DNA from: Micropruina sonneratiae
Lineage (GTDB): Bacteria; Actinomycetota; Actinomycetes; Propionibacteriales; Propionibacteriaceae
Direction of reading: 5' to 3'
Length of the DNA stretch: 64,000 nucleotides
Assembly: GCF_025972045.1 (NCBI RefSeq)
Contig: NZ_JAPDHX010000001.1
Coordinates: 1-64,000, forward strand
Notes under the pieces: generated by a model
Seen by the model: only the letters and a program-made list of their open reading frames with translations
Database searches by the model: none
Told to the model about the DNA's origin: nothing
Made by a program: the position numbers and the translations under genes
In this document: positions 42,654-50,369 of the stretch, piece after piece
Layout of the letters: the number at the start of each line of letters is the position of its first letter
Numbering within the stretch: position 1 is the stretch's first letter

Positions 42654-43063
42654 TCAGGCCGGCTTGCGGGCGATCAGCGCGATGCCGGTCAGGTGGGCGG
42701 CGTAGCGGGTGAAGACCCGTCGCATGCCCAGCACCCGCGCACGGGCGCCGGGGTTGCGCAGCAGGTTCCGGGCGATCCTCAGCACCCGGGCCAGACCCAC
42801 GTCGGCGACCAGCGCAGCGGCGGCCGGGTCGGCGTCCACCCCGACGTAGCCGGCGGGGGACTGCTGCACGATCAACGCGGCCGTGCGGCCGATGCCTGGG
42901 CGAGTTCGACCACTCCGGCGCCGGTCAGCTCGAGTCGGCCAAGCAGCCGGGTGGTGAGTCCGAGCCCGCCGGGGCGTAGGACGCGTTTGCCGAGTCCGGC
43001 CAGCAGTCAGTGGCCCTGAAGGTCTTCGATGCGGCGCTCCGCCTGGGGTGGTGATCCGGTCAT
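42654..43063 (-). pseudogene. SAM-dependent methyltransferase remnant
   Basis: Starts at ATG 43063 with RRIEDLQGH, then a TGA where relatives have Trp (HWLLAGLGKRVLRPGG-type start). The frame goes on to LRPGGLGLTTRLLGRLELTG and VVELAQ. After that another frame holds VQQSPAGYVGVDADPAAAALVA and the end LTGIALIARKPA. The central part is missing. Nonsense change, frameshift and deletion together: dead gene. Confidence 0.8.
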
Positions 43064-43074
43064 TGCGGCGCCGA

Positions 43075-43404
43075 TCAGTCGGCGGTCAGCAGGAACAGGG
43101 CGAGCTTGGACGGCTCGAGGGCCTCGACGGCGTGCGGCACCCGGGTGCGCAGATGGATCAGGTCGCCCGGTGCCAGGGTCACGCTGCGGTCATCGGCGGT
43201 GATCCGGAACGAACCCTCGAGGGTCTGCAGCAGCACCGGGATCGCCGCGGTGTGCTCGCGCAGTTCCTCACCGGCGTCGAAGGCGAACAGCACCACGTTG
43301 GTGCCCTCGGCCCGCAGGGCGGTGCGCGAGACGGTGGCCTGCGGTTGCACCTGGACGAGGCCGGCCAGATCGGCCAGATGGGTCATGTCAGCGGTATCGG
43401 TCAC
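43075..43404 (-). CDS. small cupin domain protein
   Basis: 109 residues from GTG 43404 (AGGAG upstream). One cupin barrel: NVVLFAFDAGEELREHTAAIPVLLQTLEGSFRIT and APGDLIHLRTRVPHAVEAL, with two metal-binding His clusters. Function unknown, perhaps stress or redox linked. A palindrome sits just upstream. Confidence 0.8.
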   Translation of the reverse strand: MTDTADMTHLADLAGLVQVQPQATVSRTALRAEGTNVVLFAFDAGEELREHTAAIPVLLQTLEGSFRITADDRSVTLAPGDLIHLRTRVPHAVEALEPSKLALFLLTAD

Positions 43405-43419
43405 CGGAACTCCTATTTA

Positions 43420-43437
43420 CTACATGTCAATATGTAG
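43420..43437. promoter_or_regulatory. CTACAT-N6-ATGTAG palindrome upstream of the cupin gene
   Basis: Perfect 6-6-6 palindrome 16 bp before the GTG, in a short AT-rich window. Likely operator for a dimeric repressor (ArsR- or PadR-like spacing). On the minus strand the spacer includes TTGACA, a possible -35, though a matching -10 would fall close to the start codon. Confidence 0.5.
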
Positions 43438-43502
43438 AAAATCTAGCACGATCCACGGGACGCCGTGGTGACGGCCGCAGTCGCTGCGCCTGTAGAGTGG
43501 GT

Positions 43503-43595
43503 GGACGACAGGGGAGCGCCAGCAGGGCGCTGAGAGTGCGGAGCAGCCGCAGACCCTCGAACCTGATCCGGTCAGTACCGGCGTAGGGAGTCGGG
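43503..43595 (+). promoter_or_regulatory. TPP riboswitch (THI element)
   Basis: Contains ACAGGGGAGCGC, GCGCTGAGAGTGCGG, CAGACCCTCGAACCTGATC and GGCGTAGGGAG in order, the conserved TPP aptamer parts. It lies upstream of the thiamine transporter operon, whose expression it should shut off when TPP is bound. Downstream TCACCAGCACGGTGA forms a hairpin near the ribosome site. Confidence 0.96.
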
Positions 43596-43645
43596 ATCTC
43601 CTCACCAGCACGGTGAGCCCTCCGATCCGGAGGAGACGTCACACC

Positions 43646-44719
43646 ATGAGAACGATCAGCACCATCACCGCGTTCGCCGCGACGGCCGCGCTCGCCCTGG
43701 CGGGCTGCGCGGGGCCCGCGCCGGCGGCGTCCCAGACCGCCGAAGCGTCGGCGCCGACCGAATCGAAGACGCTGACGGTCGTCACCCACGACTCGTTCGC
43801 GCTCAGCGACGAGTTGAAGCAACAGTTCGAGAAGGAGACCGGTTACACGGTGACCTACGTGGCGCCCGGCGACGGCGGTGCGCTGGTCAACCAGCTGATC
43901 CTGACCAAGGACTCCCCCCTCGGCGACGTCGTCTACGGCATCGACAACACCTTCGCCGGCCGCGCGATCAGCCAGCAGGTCGTCACCCCCTACACGCCCG
44001 CGAACCTGCCCGAATCGGTCGCGGCGTTGAAGGCCGACGACTCGGGACGCCTCACCGCGGTCGACTTCGGCGACGTGTGCGTCAACGCCGACTCGAAGTG
44101 GTTCGCCGCGAAGAAGCTCGCCGTGCCGGTCACCCTGGACGACCTGGCCAAGCCCGAGTACGCCGACCTGCTCGTGGTCGAGAACCCGGCCTCGTCGTCG
44201 CCCGGACTGGCCTGGCTGGCCGCCACCGTCGGCGCCAAGGGCGAGGACGGCTACCTCGATTACTGGACGTCGCTGAAGAACAACGGCGTCAAGGTGGTGA
44301 AGGGCTGGACGGAGGCCTACTCGACCGAGTTCTCCGGGTCCTCCGGCAAGGGGTCGAAGCCGCTGGTGGTGTCGTACAGCACCTCGCCCGCGTTCGAGGT
44401 GCCGAAGGGCTCGTCCACCTCGAACACCGAGGCGCTGCTGCAGACCTGCTTCCGTCAGGTCGAGTACGCGGGCGTGATCGCCGGCGCGCAGAACGAGGTC
44501 GGCGCCCGGAAGTTCATCGACTTCATGCTGAGCAGGGACGTGCAGGCCGACATCCCCGGCCAGATGTACATGTACCCGGCCGACACCTCCGTCGAGCTGC
44601 CCGCCGACTGGCAGAAGTTCGCCCCGCTGTCGGACGCCCCGTTCACGGTCTCCGCGGAGGCGATCTCGGCCAACCGGGACGCCTGGATCCGCGACTGGAC
44701 GGCGACGGTGATCGGCTGA
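43646..44719 (+). CDS. thiB: thiamine ABC transporter substrate-binding lipoprotein
   Basis: 357 residues, ATG 43646 with GGAGGAG upstream. Lipobox ALAGC (Cys21). ThiB/TbpA pattern: LTVVTHDSFALSDELKQQFEKETGY, YGIDNTFAGRAISQ, FGDVCVNADSKWFA and VSYSTSPAFEV. Binds thiamine or its phosphates outside the membrane. First gene of the operon behind the TPP riboswitch. Confidence 0.95.
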   Translation: MRTISTITAFAATAALALAGCAGPAPAASQTAEASAPTESKTLTVVTHDSFALSDELKQQFEKETGYTVTYVAPGDGGALVNQLILTKDSPLGDVVYGIDNTFAGRAISQQVVTPYTPANLPESVAALKADDSGRLTAVDFGDVCVNADSKWFAAKKLAVPVTLDDLAKPEYADLLVVENPASSSPGLAWLAATVGAKGEDGYLDYWTSLKNNGVKVVKGWTEAYSTEFSGSSGKGSKPLVVSYSTSPAFEVPKGSSTSNTEALLQTCFRQVEYAGVIAGAQNEVGARKFIDFMLSRDVQADIPGQMYMYPADTSVELPADWQKFAPLSDAPFTVSAEAISANRDAWIRDWTATVIG

Positions 44720-44722
44720 GTC

Positions 44723-46516
44723 GTGCCCGCCCCTCGTACCCGACGGCCGGTGGATTCACCGGTCGAGCGCGTCCAGCCCCGTGTCCCGGTCGACGCCGCG
44801 CCCGCGCAGGCCCGGCCCGCCGGGTCATCGCGCGAGGGCGCGCCCGGGCCGGCCGCCGTCCGCCCGAGCGCCGGCCCGCTGGCGGTCGCGCTGTGGGCGG
44901 GGGCGGTGCTCGTCCCGGTGGGCTTCCTCGCGGTCTTCTTCGCCTGGCCCGTCGCGTCGCTGGTCGCCAGGGGTTTCGTCACCGAGGCGGGGTTCAGTCT
45001 GGACGGCGTCCGCAGCGTGCTGGCCGCGCCCCGGACATGGCGGATCCTGGGCCAGACCCTCGGCCTGGCCGCCGCCGGCACCGCGGCGTCCGTGCTGCTC
45101 GGCCTGCCCGGCGCGTATCTGCTCTACCGCTGCCGTTTTCCCGGCCGGGCGGTGCTGCGGGCGATGGTGTCGGTGCCCTTCGTACTGCCCGCGGTCGTGG
45201 TCGGGGTGGCGTTCCGGTCGCTGTTCTCGGTCACCGGCCCGCTGGGCGGGCTGGGGCTCGACGAGTCCTTCGCCGCGATCATGGTCGCGCTGGTGTTCTT
45301 CAACTACTCGGTGATGGTGCGCACCGTCGGGGCACTGTGGTCCCGGCTCGATCCGCGGACGGCCGAGGCGGCGCGGGTCCTGGGGGCGTCCCCGGTGCGG
45401 GTGTTCTGCACGGTGACCCTGCCGGCGATCGGACCCGCGATCCTGTCGGGGGCGTCATTGGTGTTCCTGTTCTGCGCGACCGCCTTCGGCATCGTGATGG
45501 TGATGGGCGGGGTCGGTTTCAGCACCATCGAGACCGAGATCTGGTACCAGACCACCCAGCTGCTCGACCTGCCCGCGGCGGCGGCACTGTCGATCCTGCA
45601 ACTGGTGGTCGTGGCGGCGTCCCTACTGGTCGCCTCACGTGCCCGGCGGCGCAGCGAGCACGCCCTGCGGCTGAGGGGGGACGCCGGGGCCGAGCAGCCG
45701 TGGCGGCTGCGCCGTGACCTGCTGCCCACCCTGGTCACCGGGCTGGTGGGGGTCGGCCTGCTGGGCGTGCCCATGGTGCACCTGGTGGTCCGTTCGTTCG
45801 CCACCGCTGAGGGCTGGGGCTGGCGCAACTACGCGTTGCTGGCCACCACCGGCGACGGCAGCCTGAGTGTTCCGGTCTGGACGGCGGCGCTGAACTCGCT
45901 GGTGATCGCCACGCAGGCCTGCCTCGTCGCGGTGGTGCTGGGGGTGCTGGTCAGCCTGGTCGCGTCGCGGCGGCCGCGATCGCCCGGCCTGGCCCGCGGG
46001 GTGAGGCTCCTCGACGCGGTGTTCATGCTGCCCCTGGGGGTGTCGGCGGTGACGGTCGGCTTCGGCTTCCTGATCACCCTGAACCGGCCGCCGTTCGACC
46101 TGCGCAGTTCGCCGATCCTGATTCCGATCGCCCAGGCGATCGTGGCCCTGCCGCTGGTGGTGCGCACGCTGCTGCCGGTGCTGCGGGCGATCGACCCGCG
46201 GCAACGTGAGGCGGCCGCGATGCTGGGCGCCGGTCCGGGCCGGGTGCTGGCCAGCATCGACGGTGCGCTCGCGTTGCGCGGGCTGGGACTGGCGGTGGGC
46301 TTCGCGTTCGCCACGTCGCTGGGTGAGTTCGGCGCGACATCGTTCCTGTCCCGGCCCGACCATCCGACGCTGCCGGTGGTCATCTTCCGGCTGATCGGAC
46401 GCCCCGGCGCGGACAACTTCGGCATGGCGATGGCCGCGTCGGTGATCCTGGCGGTGCTGACCGCCGCGGTGATGGCGGCCGCCGAGGCGGTCCGGCCGAG
46501 GGAGGCGGAACTGTGA
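44723..46516 (+). CDS. thiP: thiamine ABC transporter permease ThiP
   Basis: 597 residues from GTG 44723. Two fused permease halves with ~12 membrane segments and two EAA-type loops (AEAARVLGASPVRVFCTVTLPAIGP and REAAAMLGAGPGRVLASI). Typical ThiP is ~530 residues; the extra N-terminus is Pro/Ala/Arg-rich and cytosolic. Four bp after thiB. Confidence 0.92.
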   Translation: MPAPRTRRPVDSPVERVQPRVPVDAAPAQARPAGSSREGAPGPAAVRPSAGPLAVALWAGAVLVPVGFLAVFFAWPVASLVARGFVTEAGFSLDGVRSVLAAPRTWRILGQTLGLAAAGTAASVLLGLPGAYLLYRCRFPGRAVLRAMVSVPFVLPAVVVGVAFRSLFSVTGPLGGLGLDESFAAIMVALVFFNYSVMVRTVGALWSRLDPRTAEAARVLGASPVRVFCTVTLPAIGPAILSGASLVFLFCATAFGIVMVMGGVGFSTIETEIWYQTTQLLDLPAAAALSILQLVVVAASLLVASRARRRSEHALRLRGDAGAEQPWRLRRDLLPTLVTGLVGVGLLGVPMVHLVVRSFATAEGWGWRNYALLATTGDGSLSVPVWTAALNSLVIATQACLVAVVLGVLVSLVASRRPRSPGLARGVRLLDAVFMLPLGVSAVTVGFGFLITLNRPPFDLRSSPILIPIAQAIVALPLVVRTLLPVLRAIDPRQREAAAMLGAGPGRVLASIDGALALRGLGLAVGFAFATSLGEFGATSFLSRPDHPTLPVVIFRLIGRPGADNFGMAMAASVILAVLTAAVMAAAEAVRPREAEL

Positions 46517-47487
46517 GGGGACTGAGCGTCACCGGCGCGGTGGTGAAGTACGGCGACCTGGTCGCGGTCGATGGCGTCGACGCGGCCGTGGAACCGGGCG
46601 AGATCGTGGCGTTGCTGGGTGCGTCCGGTTCGGGGAAGAGCTCGCTGCTGCGCGGCATCGCCGGACTGGAACCGCTGGCGGCGGGCCGGGTGGCGTGGAA
46701 CGACGAGGACGTCACCACCGTGCCGGTGCACAAGCGCGGCTTCGGGATGATGTTCCAGGACGGCCAGCTGTTCAACCATTTGAGCGTGGCGGGCAACATC
46801 GCCTACGGGCTGTACCGGCAGCCGAGGGCGGCCCGCCGGGCCCGGGTCGAGAAACTGCTCGAGGTCGTCGGCCTGCCCGGCTACGGCGCTCGCCCGGTGA
46901 GCGAGCTGTCCGGCGGTCAGGCGCAGCGGGTGGCGCTGGCGCGATCGCTGGCCCCCGGGCCGCGGCTGCTGCTGCTCGACGAGCCCCTGTCGGCGCTGGA
47001 CCGCAACCTTCGCGAACATCTGGTCGGGGTGCTCGGTGATGCGCTGCGCACCACCGGCACCACGGCGCTGTACGTCACCCACGACCAGGACGAGGCCTTC
47101 GCGCTGGCCGACCGGGTCGGGGTGATGGACGCCGGCCGGATGCTGCAACTCGACAACCCGGACACGCTGTGGCGGCGTCCGGTCTCGCGGCGGGTGGCCG
47201 ACTTCCTCGGCTACGAACCGTTCATCGATGCCGAGCTGGCGAGACGTCTGGGCGGCCCGGACGCCGGCCCCGGCCAGCTGGTCGGGATCGGCCCGGCGGG
47301 CCTGCTGGCAGACGCCGCCGGCACTGCACTGCCGGTCGTGGAGCAGCGCTACCGGCGCGGCGAGGTGCTGATCGACGTGCGGTTGCCGGACGGCCAGCTC
47401 GCCACCGTGACCGCCGCCGAGAAGCACGACGGTGAGGAGTTGTCCGTCCGGCTCGATCGGGCCGGCTGCGCGGTGCTGCCGGGCTGA
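46513..47487 (+). CDS. thiQ: thiamine ABC transporter ATP-binding protein ThiQ
   Basis: 324 residues from GTG, overlapping thiP by 4 bp. Walker A GASGSGKSSLLRGIAGLEPL, signature LSGGQAQRVALARSL, Walker B LLLLDEPLSALD, H-loop VTHDQDEAF. The ~100 C-terminal residues form an OB-type domain. Powers thiamine uptake. Last gene of thiBPQ. Confidence 0.92.
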   Translation: MRGLSVTGAVVKYGDLVAVDGVDAAVEPGEIVALLGASGSGKSSLLRGIAGLEPLAAGRVAWNDEDVTTVPVHKRGFGMMFQDGQLFNHLSVAGNIAYGLYRQPRAARRARVEKLLEVVGLPGYGARPVSELSGGQAQRVALARSLAPGPRLLLLDEPLSALDRNLREHLVGVLGDALRTTGTTALYVTHDQDEAFALADRVGVMDAGRMLQLDNPDTLWRRPVSRRVADFLGYEPFIDAELARRLGGPDAGPGQLVGIGPAGLLADAAGTALPVVEQRYRRGEVLIDVRLPDGQLATVTAAEKHDGEELSVRLDRAGCAVLPG

Positions 47488-47509
47488 ACGCCGCCGGTCG
47501 GCCGGTCGG

Positions 47510-49243
47510 TCAGGCGTCCACCGCGTCGAGCAGCTGCGGGTGGGTGCGGCGCAACCGGGTGCGCATGCCGCCCAGCACCAGCTCGGCGCTCGGCCCCGGC
47601 GCCGCGACCGCCTGGAAGGTGGAGCCCTGAATGGCCAGCAGTTCGGTGCCGCGCAGGGCGGTGACGGTCGCCGTGCGGTTGACGCCGCGCAGCAGGCCGA
47701 TCTCGCCGAACAGGTCACCGGCGACGAGTTCGGGCGGCCGTTCGGCGCCCGCCACCGCGTCGGCCGGGACCACCTCGAGTGCGCCGGAGCGCACCACGTA
47801 CAGGTCGTCGGGTTCGGCACCGGCCACGATCACCGGCGTGCCGGCCGGCACCTCGCGCAGCGTCGTGGCGCGGGCCAGCCGCTCGAGGTCGACCGGTTCG
47901 AAGGACGCCAGGGCCGGTACCCGGCCGAGTTCGGCCGCCAGGCCCTCCACCCGCCGGCGTTCGGCGTCGGTGCGGGCGACCAGGTACAGCAGCGCCGGGG
48001 TGAGGGCGGCGACGAAGACCAGCATGAGGGCGCCGGAGAGCTGCAGGCTGAGGCCCAGCCCGACCACCGCGACCAGCGCCGGGGCTCCGACCGACCCGAT
48101 GGTCTGGCCCAGCGTGCTGACGGCGTCGCTGAGGCTGAACACCCGGCCCATCGCCGCCTCGGGGGTTCCGCGCTGCAGCAGGGTCAGCGCCACCACGTCG
48201 AAGACGACCGCCGCCGCGCCCTCGATGACGGAGATGCCGAAGACGACCGCCGGCACCGGCAGCAGGGCCACCGCGATCATCGGGACGCCGAGCAGGACGC
48301 CGCTGCCCAGCAACCAGCGGGCGGCGTGCGGGGAGCTACCGGCCCGGGCCGACAGCGGGGCCGCGATCATGCCGCCCACCCCCATCGCGGTCAGGATGTA
48401 GCCGAAGCCTTCCGGGCCGAGGCCCAGCTTCTGGTCGGCGACCAGCACGTACAGCACCTGCTCGGCACCGAAGGCGATGCAGGCCGCACCGTTGAGCAGG
48501 GTGAGGGCCCGCAGGCCGCGGTCGGTGAAGACCACCCCGGCGCCCTCACGGATGTCGTCCCAGGTCTGTGCGAACAGCGACCCGCCCGGGGCGTCCTCGT
48601 CGGCGGCGCCCTTGGGCACCGGCAGGGCGCCGATCTGCCACAGCATGGCGGCCTCGACGGCGAAGGTGACCGCCTCGATGGCCAGCACGAAGGCGGGAGA
48701 GACCACGGCCAGCAGCAATGCGCCGAGCGCCGGTCCGAAGAACCAGGAGAGCTGGGACAGGCCGTTCTCGGCGGCATTGGCGGCGGCCAGGTCGTTCTCG
48801 GGGACGAGTTGCGGAATGGCGGCGCCGCGGGCCGGGAAGAAGAAGGCGCCGGCGGCGGCGCTGATCGCCAGCAACACGATCAGCGTCCACGTGGGTCCGT
48901 CGGTCGCGACCAACACGGCGAGGGCCACGAAGAGCACCATGCGGCCCGCGGAAAGGACCACCATCACCAGCCGGCGGTCGAAGCGGTCGGCGACCACGCC
49001 GCCGATCGGGCCGAGGATCACATAGGGCAGCAGTCGGGCGAGCAGCCCCGCCGACAACCAGGCGGCGCCGTTGTCGCCCTCGAGCAGGACGACGATGATG
49101 GCGACCACGTACATGGTGTCGCCGAAGAGCGAGACCACCGTGCTGCCGGCCAGCCAGCGCCAGCGACGATGCCGCCACACCGACCGGAACGCGGCGATGA
49201 CGCCGGGTCCGGCGTCATCGATCTCGACTGCTTCGGCGTCCAC
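47510..49243 (-). CDS. MFS transporter with C-terminal cyclic-nucleotide-binding domain
   Basis: 577 residues from GTG 49243. N-terminal ~410 residues: 12-segment MFS (GDTMYVVAIIVVLLEG, GGVVADRFDRRLVMVVLSAGRM, FFPARGAAIPQLVPENDLAAANA). C-terminal ~130 residues: a cNMP-binding/CRP-type barrel (ASFEPVDLERLARATTLREVPAGTPVIVAGAEPDDLYVVRSG...GDLFGEIGLLRGVNRTATVTAL). The family pairs transport with a ligand sensor. A 56-residue ORF lies 2 bp upstream on the same strand. Substrate unknown. Confidence 0.85.
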   Translation of the reverse strand: MDAEAVEIDDAGPGVIAAFRSVWRHRRWRWLAGSTVVSLFGDTMYVVAIIVVLLEGDNGAAWLSAGLLARLLPYVILGPIGGVVADRFDRRLVMVVLSAGRMVLFVALAVLVATDGPTWTLIVLLAISAAAGAFFFPARGAAIPQLVPENDLAAANAAENGLSQLSWFFGPALGALLLAVVSPAFVLAIEAVTFAVEAAMLWQIGALPVPKGAADEDAPGGSLFAQTWDDIREGAGVVFTDRGLRALTLLNGAACIAFGAEQVLYVLVADQKLGLGPEGFGYILTAMGVGGMIAAPLSARAGSSPHAARWLLGSGVLLGVPMIAVALLPVPAVVFGISVIEGAAAVVFDVVALTLLQRGTPEAAMGRVFSLSDAVSTLGQTIGSVGAPALVAVVGLGLSLQLSGALMLVFVAALTPALLYLVARTDAERRRVEGLAAELGRVPALASFEPVDLERLARATTLREVPAGTPVIVAGAEPDDLYVVRSGALEVVPADAVAGAERPPELVAGDLFGEIGLLRGVNRTATVTALRGTELLAIQGSTFQAVAAPGPSAELVLGGMRTRLRRTHPQLLDAVDA

Positions 49244-49245
49244 GG

Positions 49246-49416
49246 TCAGCTCTCGACGCTTAAGGTGTCGTCGTGGGAGGTGACCGGCAGCCGGCGCTGC
49301 ACCTGGTCGTCGACCAACGGGTAGGTGCGCAGGATGTGGCCCTCGGTGTCGTCGGTGGTGCTGGCCAGCCGGCGACGCTCGTTGTCGGGTGCGTGGGCAC
49401 TGGTGGTGTGGGTCAT
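49246..49416 (-). CDS. 56-residue small protein upstream of the MFS-cNMP gene
   Basis: ATG 49416 has a perfect AGGAGGGG site. The peptide is polar and acidic/His-rich with the segment TDDTEGHILRTYPLVDDQVQ and ends PVTSHDDTLSVES. Its stop is 2 bp from the MFS GTG, so they are co-translated. No known domain. It could be a small regulatory subunit or a precursor peptide exported by the MFS protein; neither can be decided here. Confidence 0.65.
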   Translation of the reverse strand: MTHTTSAHAPDNERRRLASTTDDTEGHILRTYPLVDDQVQRRLPVTSHDDTLSVES

Positions 49417-49510
49417 GATGCCCCTCCTGCGATTGCGGCTGCTGCCGCTGCCGATCGTTGATTCGATACTCCACCGCACCGGGCTGGCCGTCTGTGGCCG
49501 ACCACACCAC

Positions 49511-49536
49511 CGCTGTGTAGCGGCCGTCACACAGCG
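49511..49536. promoter_or_regulatory. CGCTGTGT/ACACAGCG palindrome in a divergent promoter region
   Basis: Arms 49511-49518 and 49529-49536 are perfect 8-bp inverted repeats with 10 bases between, 22 bp before the LysR-domain gene. A likely operator for one of the two flanking transcription units. Spacing is wider than the CRP/GlxR N6 site. Confidence 0.5.
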
Positions 49537-49558
49537 CCTCCGCGATAGCCTGCGCGGT

Positions 49559-50152
49559 GTGAGCACCCCGTCCTCGGAACGGTCCGGCGATCGGTCCCCG
49601 CTGCGCATCGGCTTCGTGCCGGGCGTCACCCTGACCAGGTGGAGCACCACCTGGCGGGAGCGGTTCCGGTCGGTTCCGCTGGAGACCGTCGAGGTCGCCG
49701 AGGTCGAGCAGCGGGCCGTGCTGGACGCCGGCGCGGTCGACCTGTGCTTCGTCCGGGGCCCCATCGACACCGACGGACTGCACCTCATCCCGCTGTATGA
49801 GGAGGTGGCCGTGGCCTGGGTGTCGAAGGAGCACCCGGTCGCCGCCTTCGACGAGGTGACGCTGGCCGACCTGGCGGACGAGACGGTGCTCACCGAGGCC
49901 GACGCCGAGACGATCAACCAGGTGGCGCTCGAGATCGCCGTCCTGCACGTACCCATGTCCATCGCCCGCAGCCACAGCCGCCGTGACCTGACCTACCGTC
50001 CGATCACCGACGCCCCCATGACCCGGATCGGCCTTGCCTGGCCGGCGGATCGTCCGCACCCGCTCACCGACGACTTCATCGGCGTCGTTCGGGGTCGGAC
50101 GCCCAACAGCTCCCGCACCCAGCAGGAGAAGGCGAAGAAGGCAAGGCGGTGA
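49559..50152 (+). CDS. LysR substrate-binding-domain protein without HTH
   Basis: 197 residues from GTG 49559. Matches the effector domain of LysR regulators (PLRIGFVPGVTLTRWSTTW, DLCFVRGPIDTDGLHLIPLYEEVAVAWVSKEHPVAA, TLADLADETVL) but has no DNA-binding N-terminus; a longer start would need upstream sequence that is not HTH-like. Ends with a Lys/Arg tail. Divergent from the small peptide/MFS operon. Perhaps a ligand-binding or sequestering partner. Confidence 0.75.
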   Translation: MSTPSSERSGDRSPLRIGFVPGVTLTRWSTTWRERFRSVPLETVEVAEVEQRAVLDAGAVDLCFVRGPIDTDGLHLIPLYEEVAVAWVSKEHPVAAFDEVTLADLADETVLTEADAETINQVALEIAVLHVPMSIARSHSRRDLTYRPITDAPMTRIGLAWPADRPHPLTDDFIGVVRGRTPNSSRTQQEKAKKARR

Positions 50153-50199
50153 AAGCCGCCTTGACTTTGAGTCTTGCTCCTCGTCAAAGCGGCTTCCGC

Positions 50200-50223
50200 T
50201 GGTCGGGGTGACAGGATTTGAAC
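50200..50223 (-). other. attachment-site scar: 3' end of a tRNA-Pro
   Basis: Read on the minus strand: GTTCAAATCCTGTCACCCCG-A-CCA, i.e. T-loop, 3' acceptor strand, discriminator A and CCA of tRNA-Pro. Just before it the T-stem is wrong (GGCAG where GCAGG is needed), and no D- or anticodon arm precedes, so this is a fragment, not a tRNA. It marks the chromosome/element border. Confidence 0.8.
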
Positions 50224-50342
50224 TGCCACCTCAGGCCTCTTCGTACTTCTCGACTGACTACCAGTTTCAGCCGTGTGACTAGGCGCGATGCTCTCCGCAT
50301 CTCAAAGGCCAAGTAGGCGCAAATAGGCAGAAATGGGCTGCA

Positions 50343-50362
50343 GTTAGGATGCGTTAGGATGC
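50343..50362 (+). repeat. tandem 10-bp direct repeat GTTAGGATGC x2
   Basis: Two exact, adjacent copies (50343-50352 and 50353-50362), followed by GAGATGC, just before the integrase start. Likely an integrase/Xis arm-type binding site or part of the int promoter. Confidence 0.6.
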
Positions 50363-50369
50363 AGGTGAG

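Noticed and set aside
49511-49536. CRP/GlxR binding site
   Set aside because: Half-sites are TGTGT/ACACA with 10 bases between, not TGTGA-N6-TCACA.
50190-50290. Complete tRNA-Pro gene
   Set aside because: Only the T-loop to CCA part is present; no anticodon or D-arm and the T-stem is mismatched.
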